A DNA stretch of 64,000 nucleotides from Arcticibacter eurypsychrophilus (GTDB lineage: Bacteria > Bacteroidota > Bacteroidia > Sphingobacteriales > Sphingobacteriaceae): assembly GCF_001730525.1 (NCBI RefSeq), contig NZ_MDFN01000011.1, positions 62,001-126,000 on the forward strand, written 5' to 3'. A program made the translations under genes and the position numbers. The notes under the pieces were generated by a model, which had not been told where the DNA came from, searched no databases, and saw nothing but the letters and a program-made list of their open reading frames with translations. This document shows, piece by piece, positions 55,062-61,724 of this stretch (position 1 is its first letter; each line of letters begins with the position of its first letter).

Positions 55062-56447
55062 ATGAGTAAAAGCTTAGCTAAACAAACTATCCCATTTATT
55101 TTGCTGCTAATGGCAGCAATAGGGTCAGTTTTTATTCCTTCCATGCAAAATTTCGATGACGGGGGAAAAATTTACAATGGTGCAGATATAGCCTGGATCA
55201 TGACTGCAACAGCATTAGTGTTCTTGATGACACCAGGGCTTGCTTTCTTTTATGGAGGAATGGTTCACCGCAAGAATGTGCTATCCACGATGATAAAGAG
55301 TGTGGTAGCAGCTGGAATTGTTACCGTATTATGGGTAGTGGTCGGTTTTAGTTTATGCTTTGGCGATTCCGTTAACGGAATAATAGGTAATCCTTTAACA
55401 TTCCTGTTTTTTAAGGGAGTAAGTTCAGGTGCTCCCTGGGCAGGAGCTCCAACTATTCCTCTAACGCTATTTTCCATATTCCAATTGATGTTTGCGATCA
55501 TCACACCAGGATTGGTAGTGGGTGCTGTAGCCGGAAGAATCCGTTTTACATCGTATATCACATTCATCGCTTTATTCATGCTGTTCGTATATGCCCCATT
55601 GGCACATTGGAGCTGGCATCCGGGAGGTTTCCTTTTTAAAATGGGAGCCCTTGATTTTGCAGGTGGTACTGTAGTACATATTTCAGCCGGATGTGCTGCT
55701 CTTGCTGGTGCATTGGTTTTAAAACGCCGTAGAGCTCACCTTGAAAATACCGAAGTTCCACCTGCCAATATTCCTTATGTACTGATTGGTACGGGTTTAT
55801 TATGGTTTGGATGGTTTGGGTTTAATGCAGGTTCTGCTTTAGGCGCAAATTCACTTGCTGTTTCTGCCTTTATGACTACTAATGTTGCTGCTGGTGCAGC
55901 TGGACTAGCTTGGATGTTCTTTGATGTCATCCGTGGAAAAAAACCTTCTGTTCTTGGCTTTTGTATCGGTGCTGTAGTAGGTCTGGTAGCAATTACTCCA
56001 GGTGCAGGATTTGTAGCCATTCCACAAAGTATCTTTATTGGATTTATTGCCGCCATTATATCAAATATAGTTGCACATAAAATGACAAACTCCCGCATCG
56101 ATGATACACTTGATGTATTTGCTTGTCATGGTGTAGGTGGTATGGTAGGGATGCTTTTAACAGGTATTTTTGCTACTAAAACAGTTAATGGAGCTGGTGC
56201 TGATGGTTTATTCTATGGCAATCCTGAATTCTTTTTTACTCAGTTTAAAGCGATGGCTGTTGCTGTAGTGTATAGTTTCACTGTTTCCTTCCTGATCTTC
56301 AAACTTATTAACCTGATTCAACCAATACGTGTTAGCACAGAGGAAGAAGAACTAGGACTTGATGCCTCTCAGCATAATGAAAAATACATGCAGGGCACAC
56401 TGCTGGTTACTAAAGATGGAATAACCACAGAGGAAAATGCACTTTAG
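55062..56447 (+). CDS. amtB: Ammonium transporter
   Basis: 461 residues with a hydrophobic N-terminal segment and eleven further membrane helices typical of AmtB/MEP. Marks are 'NGADIAWIMTATALVFLMTP', the twin pore histidines in 'YAPLAHWSWHPGG' and 'FACHGVGGMVGMLL', 'GFNAGSALGAN', and the conserved 'AGCAALAGALVLKRR'. It conducts ammonium across the inner membrane. The cytoplasmic tail is longer than in E. coli and acidic (STEEEELGLD). No glnK/PII gene is adjacent here, which is unusual for many phyla. A barrel protein follows after 118 bases. Confidence 0.96.
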   Translation: MSKSLAKQTIPFILLLMAAIGSVFIPSMQNFDDGGKIYNGADIAWIMTATALVFLMTPGLAFFYGGMVHRKNVLSTMIKSVVAAGIVTVLWVVVGFSLCFGDSVNGIIGNPLTFLFFKGVSSGAPWAGAPTIPLTLFSIFQLMFAIITPGLVVGAVAGRIRFTSYITFIALFMLFVYAPLAHWSWHPGGFLFKMGALDFAGGTVVHISAGCAALAGALVLKRRRAHLENTEVPPANIPYVLIGTGLLWFGWFGFNAGSALGANSLAVSAFMTTNVAAGAAGLAWMFFDVIRGKKPSVLGFCIGAVVGLVAITPGAGFVAIPQSIFIGFIAAIISNIVAHKMTNSRIDDTLDVFACHGVGGMVGMLLTGIFATKTVNGAGADGLFYGNPEFFFTQFKAMAVAVVYSFTVSFLIFKLINLIQPIRVSTEEEELGLDASQHNEKYMQGTLLVTKDGITTEENAL

Positions 56448-56484
56448 CCTTTATAAATGATTAAAACAGTAAAAATAATAAAAT

Positions 56485-56522
56485 GAGTTGCAGGGCTTTG
56501 AGGCCTCATCGCTCTGCAACTC
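56485..56522 (+). terminator. Stem-loop between amtB and the outer-membrane barrel gene
   Basis: GAGTTGCAG (56485-56493) and CTGCAACTC (56514-56522) form a perfect 9-base stem whose loop holds the palindrome GAGGCCTC (56500-56507). Only a short T-poor stretch follows, so it may stabilise or attenuate the transcript rather than end it fully. Confidence 0.45.
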
Positions 56523-56565
56523 TTGTACCTCAAAGCAACCTTAAACAATCAAATTAATTATCAAC

Positions 56566-57669
56566 ATGCTAAAAAGATTCATTACTGCGATGTCAATCGC
56601 TGCAGTGGCAACATCTGCCTATGCTCAAGACAGTTCGAGTGTGTCACCGCTGGAAATTTCCGGTTCTGTTGATGCCTATTATAAGTATGATTTTGCGCAG
56701 CCGAAAGGTGGTAGCGGCAACATCGGGACTTCGTTCGCCAGTGACAATAATTCACTCTCCCTGGGAATGATTGATCTGATGCTGAAGAAAAGTACCGGAA
56801 AAGCTTCATTTGTCGGTGAGCTCTCATTTGGCCCAAGAGGTCAATACCAGTCTATTCCTAATGGAGATGGCGTAGATGTGGCCGGAAATAGTTTTCATAT
56901 TCAGAATTTATATATGACCTACGCTTTCAATGAGAAAGTTTCTGTAACAGGTGGTTATATGGGTACATTCATTGGCTATGAAGTGATCTCTCCGGTCGGT
57001 AATTTCAATTATTCTACTTCATACTTGTTTACTAATGGTCCTTTTCAAAATGCAGGTATCAAGGCAAACTTTACATTGAGCGATCAGGTAGGATTAATGA
57101 TTGGTGTATTTAACGATTGGAACGTATATAAAGACCGTAATGGTGTATCTCACTTTGGAGCACAATTGTCTTTATCTCCAGTTGAAGGGTGGACTGCTTA
57201 CTTGAATGTCCTTACAGGTCGTTCTGCTAGTATTGCAGATGTTGATTTTGGAGATGGAACTCCATCTTCTGAAATATTAGGATCAGGAACCATACTTGAC
57301 TTGACTACGGCTTATCAGATCACTCCAGCATTTAAGTTAGGCCTAAACGCTGCAGATTACAGTATGCCGAATGATAACGCAGGTGGCCTTGGTTATAGCG
57401 GTATTGCTTTGTATCCTCAATATGGAGTTTCTGATAATTTCATCATAGGACTACGCGGTGAATACTTCACATCTAAAGATGTTGCAGAGGTTTCCGGAAC
57501 TTCAGTAAAAGCATTCACTTTAACTGCAAATGTAAAAGCAGGCGGACTTACTTTCATACCTGAACTAAGATTGGATAATACATCTGAAGCGGATAGATTT
57601 CTAAAGAAAAACGGTGATTTCACAAAAAGTGCATCTCAATTTTCTCTGGCGGCAGTATATGCATTCTAA
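56566..57669 (+). CDS. Outer-membrane beta-barrel porin-like protein
   Basis: 367 residues with signal peptide MLKRFITAMSIAAVATSAYAQ. The mature part is almost all amphipathic beta strands ('EISGSVDAYYKYDF', 'FHIQNLYMTYAFNEKVSVTGG') and ends with Phe ('SLAAVYAF'), typical of outer-membrane barrels of the BBP2/porin type. It follows amtB in the same direction, a pairing seen often in Bacteroidota, so it may let ammonium or a related nitrogen source into the periplasm. Substrate is inferred. Confidence 0.87.
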   Translation: MLKRFITAMSIAAVATSAYAQDSSSVSPLEISGSVDAYYKYDFAQPKGGSGNIGTSFASDNNSLSLGMIDLMLKKSTGKASFVGELSFGPRGQYQSIPNGDGVDVAGNSFHIQNLYMTYAFNEKVSVTGGYMGTFIGYEVISPVGNFNYSTSYLFTNGPFQNAGIKANFTLSDQVGLMIGVFNDWNVYKDRNGVSHFGAQLSLSPVEGWTAYLNVLTGRSASIADVDFGDGTPSSEILGSGTILDLTTAYQITPAFKLGLNAADYSMPNDNAGGLGYSGIALYPQYGVSDNFIIGLRGEYFTSKDVAEVSGTSVKAFTLTANVKAGGLTFIPELRLDNTSEADRFLKKNGDFTKSASQFSLAAVYAF

Positions 57670-57752
57670 TTTTTCAATATTTAGCAATACGTATTATATA
57701 GAAAAAAAACTACTATCAAACAATAAAGGTTTTATGTTGGTTTAGTGTTGTT

Positions 57753-57786
57753 AAAGAGGGACAAGCTTATGCTTTCCCTCTTTTTA
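57753..57786 (+). terminator. Terminator before the PHP phosphatase gene
   Basis: AAAGAGGGA (57753-57761) and TCCCTCTTT (57775-57783) form a perfect stem with a 13-base loop, followed by TTATTTT. It ends the amtB/barrel transcription unit and argues against an upstream start for the next gene. Confidence 0.8.
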
Positions 57787-57791
57787 TTTTC

Positions 57792-57799
57792 TAAATTTG
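57792..57799 (+). promoter_or_regulatory. -7 element (TAAATTTG) of the PHP phosphatase gene
   Basis: TAAATTTG ends five bases before the ATG at 57805, immediately after the preceding terminator. It supports this start and implies a leaderless message. Confidence 0.5.
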
Positions 57800-57804
57800 C
57801 ATCT

Positions 57805-58551
57805 ATGTTCTCATCATTTAATTTTTTCTCCAAAAAACCAACTAATGTCACCTTAGAATGGATGGGCGTAGATATACACTCACATATTCTGCCGGGGATA
57901 GACGATGGCTCCAGAGATATGACCAGTTCCATATCCTATATTAAGGGCCTTTCTGAATTAGGAATCAAGAAGTTTATCTGCACCCCGCATATTTTTACTG
58001 AAGTTTATCCCAATAACGTGGATACAATTACTCCTGTACTTGAGTCTCTGAGGAAAGAGCTTGTTCTTCGGCATATAGATGTAGAAGTGAATGCTGCCGC
58101 CGAGTACATGATGGATCTAGATTTTTTAGATCTCTTAAAAAACGATCAGATATTATGCTTAAAGGGGAAATATGTTCTTGTTGAGATGTCCTATCAAGTT
58201 GAAACCCGTAATATAGATCAATTTATCTTCGATTTAAATATCAAAGGCTATTTACCCGTACTTGCTCATCCGGAACGGTATATCTATTACCACAATAATT
58301 TTCAACAATTGCGCCGCATGAAAGAACAGGGATGCCTGTTTCAGCTTAATCTGCTTTCCCTGGCAGGTTATTATGGAAAAGCGGTTAAGCAAATTGCGTT
58401 GATGCTAATCAAAGAAAACATGATAGACGTTGTAGGGTCTGATCTGCATCATGATAAACATCTGGAATATGTAAACAAATTTGTGAAGAGTGGAGACGCT
58501 GCTAAATATCTGGGAAATTACCCAATCCGAAATACGGAGCTTTTTTTATAG
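57805..58551 (+). CDS. CpsB/YwqE-type PHP-family protein-tyrosine phosphatase
   Basis: 248 residues from ATG 57805; earlier in-frame starts lie in or before the terminator. The PHP metal-binding motifs are 'VDIHSHILPGIDDGSRD', 'FICTPHIF', 'LAHPERYIYY' and 'VVGSDLHHDKH'. This is the manganese-dependent phosphatase of the CpsB/Wzb class, which dephosphorylates bacterial tyrosine kinases controlling polysaccharide export. No Wzc-like kinase or capsule cluster is present in the window, so its partner is elsewhere. Confidence 0.92.
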   Translation: MFSSFNFFSKKPTNVTLEWMGVDIHSHILPGIDDGSRDMTSSISYIKGLSELGIKKFICTPHIFTEVYPNNVDTITPVLESLRKELVLRHIDVEVNAAAEYMMDLDFLDLLKNDQILCLKGKYVLVEMSYQVETRNIDQFIFDLNIKGYLPVLAHPERYIYYHNNFQQLRRMKEQGCLFQLNLLSLAGYYGKAVKQIALMLIKENMIDVVGSDLHHDKHLEYVNKFVKSGDAAKYLGNYPIRNTELFL

Positions 58552-58872
58552 AAGAATAGGTCCTAATTCGAGAAATCAGATTTGTTTTTCCCTTAATAAA
58601 GACATGCAATAAATGGAATAATAGTTGTCTAACCATCAAAAAATGCGCTTTTAGGCTCTTGAAGTGACAATTAACGATTTTTAGAAGCGATTTGCTGGAA
58701 TTAATTAGGTTGATATTTCTCGCTTATCTTATCAAAAATCAGTGAAAATCATCTAATTAGAATTGAAACTTCAATGGAAATAAAAAAAGCTTAACATTTT
58801 CTTAAAAGTTATTTAATGGGAAAATTGTAACAAAATTTCTCGTTTATTTACATAGAACAACGAAGGAAAGAA
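58552..58872. other. Gene-free stretch before the 45-residue membrane protein
   Basis: About 320 AT-rich bases with no credible reading frame, RNA gene or strong inverted repeat. No consensus promoter was recognised. Confidence 0.5.
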
Positions 58873-59010
58873 ATGAAAGCGAAAGAATTTTTTGAAGAAC
58901 CAGCAGAGATTAACAAGATTACAATTTTGGCATTTATCATAGGAAATGCGGTAGCCGTTATTGCCTTCATTACTCCATTTGCTTTATATATTTTGGCAAA
59001 GGAAATTTGA
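58873..59010 (+). CDS. Small membrane protein, 45 residues, unknown function
   Basis: ATG at 58873, TGA at 59008-59010. The product has an acidic N-terminus (KAKEFFEEPAEINK) and one long membrane helix (ITILAFIIGNAVAVIAF, then FALYILA), ending KEI. The strong terminator directly behind it, and the clear polar-helix-polar arrangement, support a real gene. No family was recognised. Confidence 0.55.
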   Translation: MKAKEFFEEPAEINKITILAFIIGNAVAVIAFITPFALYILAKEI

Positions 59011-59027
59011 TAGTAATAGGTGCCCTT

Positions 59028-59085
59028 CGTTTAAAGAACGGATTGTCGTTTACACCACATTCTGTTCTTTAAACGGAAAATTTTT
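59028..59085 (+). terminator. Terminator after the 45-residue membrane protein
   Basis: CGTTTAAAGAAC (59028-59039) and GTTCTTTAAACG (59064-59075) form a perfect 12-base stem around a 24-base loop, followed by GAAAATTTTTC. Confidence 0.75.
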
Positions 59086-59110
59086 CATTTTCAGACCTAT
59101 TTTTAAATTA

Positions 59111-59341
59111 CTAATCCCAGCCGGAGCCCTTAGTGGCTACACCAGATTTAACATGTTCTTCAGCTTTAACCTTACCAAGGATGGCGGCCATCTTGTTTCC
59201 TTCGCTATCTTTACCAGTAGCAATATATCTTCCTGACTTAATGTCGATCACTGGATCAATCATCGGAACATTTTTAGTCTTAGTTTTTACAGAATAAGCG
59301 GAAATTCCTTCTGTTTCTTCGGTTTTCTTTTCAGTTGTCAT
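59111..59341 (-). CDS. Small protein resembling a DUF5679 zinc ribbon without its cysteines
   Basis: 76 residues from ATG 59341; an in-frame TTG lies three codons upstream. After a charged head (TTEKKTEETEG), residues about 13-55 read 'AYSVKTKTKNVPMIDPVIDI' and 'KSGRYIATGKDSEGNKM'. This follows the DUF5679 pattern (YCxKC...NGRxAxxGxCxxCGxKM) almost position by position, with every cysteine replaced by Ser, Thr, Asp or Glu. If so, it is a zinc ribbon that lost its metal site. The match is from memory of the family and needs a profile search. Function unknown. Confidence 0.65.
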   Translation of the reverse strand: MTTEKKTEETEGISAYSVKTKTKNVPMIDPVIDIKSGRYIATGKDSEGNKMAAILGKVKAEEHVKSGVATKGSGWD

Positions 59342-59533
59342 ACGTGTCAAATTAAGCTCTTAATCTTTCAATAAGGTTCTGTAAAGCAAATTGTTTGCAT
59401 TTAACCGCTATTTCTGTTAGAAAAATTAGAAAAAAAATATTTATTTATAAAGAATGATGATGATCATTTTTTAAATAGGCATGTGATTGTATGTTTGTCG
59501 TAGAAACATTCTTAATGAGTTGAAAGGAAAATT

Positions 59534-59562
59534 AGTCCGAACCTCCTGGTCCGGACTTTTTT
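59534..59562. terminator. Terminator after the aldo/keto reductase gene
   Basis: AGTCCGAACC and GGTCCGGACT pair with one A-C mismatch around a TCCT loop. T-rich sequence flanks it on both strands (TTTTTTATTTT on plus). Confidence 0.7.
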
Positions 59563-60463
59563 ATTTTAAATAAATATCCTCTCTGGAAGTAGCGTAAAGC
59601 TCATACCAGTCCTGATGATCCAGATCAATGTCAAAAGCCTTTACGATATTTCTTATTCTCTGCTCTTCTCTGGTACCTATTAAAGGAAGCGCTCCAAGTT
59701 TTATCAACCATGCTACTGCTACTGATTCGATATCCATCTCATATTTTACTGCAATTTTCTGCAGCTTCATCCTAACTTTAATTGCAAGGTCGTCCTTGCC
59801 ATGAGCAATCCTTCCATCCGCCAGAGGGGCGGATGCTAAAGGTTTCATATACCTTTGCTTGATATAATCAATCTGACCATTATCCAGGGCCGATGTATTT
59901 AATAAATTTAGCTCGATATGATTGGTTACTATTGGTGCATTTAAAAATGATGCAAGCAACTGGTGTTGAAATACTGAAAAGTTTGTGATTCCAATATTCT
60001 TTATTTTTCCTGAATTTTTAAGTTGCGTTAATGTTAGAGCCGTTTCTTCAATATTAGAGATCGGATCGAGATGATTAAGCAAAAAGATATCAATATAATC
60101 GGTACGTAGCTTCCGTAATGAGTTTTCTACCGATGCTAAAATATGCTTGCTGGAGGTATCGTAGTGTTTTATGCGAACGCCAGGCTGACTACTATGCGGA
60201 ACTCTCAATCCACACTTTGTAAATATGACAAGATCTTCTCTTTTAAAGGATTTTTGGCTGATAGCCTGACCAAATAATTCTTCACACTGATAGGAGCCAT
60301 ACGAATCGCCATGGTCAAAGGTATTAATGCCTAGTTCAAGACACAGGTTAACAATTCGTTCCATGTCGGCCGCAACATTACTTGCTTCATCATTCCAGCG
60401 ATAAAATCCATATATTGCTGATGATACTTTCGGTCCCGAGTCACTTAAATAGGTCTTTTCCAT
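59561..60463 (-). CDS. Aldo/keto reductase (YdhF-like)
   Basis: 300 residues, one TIM barrel. The catalytic tetrad context is visible: Asp and Tyr in 'NTFDHGDSYGSYQCEELFG', Lys in 'LVIFTKCGLRV' and His in 'DIFLLNHLDP'. Cofactor-binding strands near the end ('LGALPLIGTREEQRIRNI') resemble E. coli YdhF. It would reduce carbonyl compounds with NAD(P)H; the natural substrate is unknown. It stands alone with its own terminator. Confidence 0.93.
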   Translation of the reverse strand: MEKTYLSDSGPKVSSAIYGFYRWNDEASNVAADMERIVNLCLELGINTFDHGDSYGSYQCEELFGQAISQKSFKREDLVIFTKCGLRVPHSSQPGVRIKHYDTSSKHILASVENSLRKLRTDYIDIFLLNHLDPISNIEETALTLTQLKNSGKIKNIGITNFSVFQHQLLASFLNAPIVTNHIELNLLNTSALDNGQIDYIKQRYMKPLASAPLADGRIAHGKDDLAIKVRMKLQKIAVKYEMDIESVAVAWLIKLGALPLIGTREEQRIRNIVKAFDIDLDHQDWYELYATSREDIYLK

Positions 60464-60888
60464 AATTGTGTCTTAAAATACAATTATATCTAAATTATAG
60501 ATTCATAAAGAAAAATTTTAAACGAATTATATACATAAGGACTATTTTGTAACAAGGTGTAATTGAAAGTATCAATTAATTATTTGTAGCTTTTATATCT
60601 CTTCAATCAAATTTCTAACCCAAGACATTTAGGGGTTTAGACTAACCTGATTGTTATTGATAGCAAAATAAAACTAGTGTGTTTCCGACAAAAGTCCGAC
60701 TTAAATACATGTAAGTGGGACTTATATGGGAGTCATATTAGATTCTTACCGGAATCTTTAATTTGAGGTTACATGTATAAGTGTAATCATGGGCTGGAAA
60801 TACCATGCAATATTTGATTTAATAAGTAAGAGAATGGCACTTATCTTTAATGAATCGCTAGCTTTACAGCTCTAATTGAAGAATATGA
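60464..60888. other. Gene-free stretch with repeat copy B
   Basis: No credible coding frame. It carries repeat copy B (60647-60791) and must hold the promoters of the leftward aldo/keto reductase and the rightward acyltransferase. No consensus TTTG/TAnnTTTG pair was found. Confidence 0.5.
60647..60791 (+). repeat. Conserved intergenic element, copy B
   Basis: Collinear with copy A at 19617-19767, sharing AAGTCCGACTTAAA, GGACTTAT, ATTCTTA and TTACATG at nearly constant spacing. In this copy ATACATGTAA (60705-60714) and TTACATGTAT (60769-60778) can form a 10-base stem enclosing the hairpin AGATTC...GAATCT (60740-60757). Those pairings are not kept in copy A. It ends about 100 bases before the acyltransferase start. 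Confidence 0.6.
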
Positions 60889-61698
60889 ATGAGTGATAGC
60901 TTAAATAAAGAAAATCCGGAAGTAAGGCTAAGAGCATTTCGGGCAGTAGATGAACCGGAAACCTGCGAACTCTTTATTGAAGGACATACACACGTACTGA
61001 CAAGCATAGGCGTAACCAAAGTTACTTCATCTAAAAATGAATGGATGTTTAATCCGGCGACATTTGTGATTGTTGTAGAGTCGTTGGATCGTAAAAAAGT
61101 ATATGGTGGTGCGAGGGTACAAGTGGCAGGAGGTACTGAACCTTTGCCTATTGAACAGGCTACGGGAGCTATAGATCCGCAGATATTTAAACTGGTGTGG
61201 GAATTTGCACAAAAAGGTACGGGCGAGTTATGTGGATTATGGAATTCACGCGAGATCTCCGGATACGGCATAGGCTGTATTTTCCTAATCCGTGCTGCGG
61301 TTGCTATTTCCACTCAAATAGGTATCGAGTCGCTTTTTGCGCTGTGTGCTCCATATACGATAAAACCTGTGGAAGCAATAGGCATGGAACTGGAAGAAAG
61401 CATTGGTAACAATGGGACCTTTTATTATCCAAAACTGGATCTTCTGGCTACTACGATGTTATTAAAGGATGTGTCTACTATCAAAAAGGCCTATCCTGAG
61501 GATAAGGACGCTATTTTTAAAATCAGGGAAACTTTAAATATTATCCGTCTGGAGGAATTAAGGCGAAAAACCATCAAGATTCATTATGAAACTGAGATTC
61601 CTTCTATCGATAAATGGGATCTGGGAAATACGATTAAGAATGCCAAAATGAACTTTTTAAAAGGTTCCCTCGATGAAGACGATTTAAGTATCTTTTAA
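60889..61698 (+). CDS. Putative acyltransferase (GNAT / autoinducer-synthase-like fold) paired with an E1-nitroreductase protein
   Basis: 269 residues without signal peptide. Residues about 10-175 follow the layout of FeeM/LuxI-like acyltransferases: 'VRLRAFRAVDEPETCELFIE', a strand pair 'VYGGARVQVAGG', then 'GELCGLWNSREISGYGIG' and the helix 'CIFLIRAAVAISTQIGI' followed by a strand and 'PVEAIGMELEESIG'. The C-terminal 80 residues are helical and charged. The assignment to the acyltransferase superfamily is by eye and moderate. It ends 26 bases before the E1-nitroreductase gene, so both are probably one transcript and one pathway. Confidence 0.5.
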   Translation: MSDSLNKENPEVRLRAFRAVDEPETCELFIEGHTHVLTSIGVTKVTSSKNEWMFNPATFVIVVESLDRKKVYGGARVQVAGGTEPLPIEQATGAIDPQIFKLVWEFAQKGTGELCGLWNSREISGYGIGCIFLIRAAVAISTQIGIESLFALCAPYTIKPVEAIGMELEESIGNNGTFYYPKLDLLATTMLLKDVSTIKKAYPEDKDAIFKIRETLNIIRLEELRRKTIKIHYETEIPSIDKWDLGNTIKNAKMNFLKGSLDEDDLSIF

Positions 61699-61724
61699 TT
61701 CAATTATCCGTAAAATATAAATTC

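Noticed and set aside
57745-57804. 20-residue N-terminal extension of the PHP phosphatase
   Set aside because: It is encoded by the terminator hairpin and promoter box of the gene; the ATG at 57805 fits the family better.
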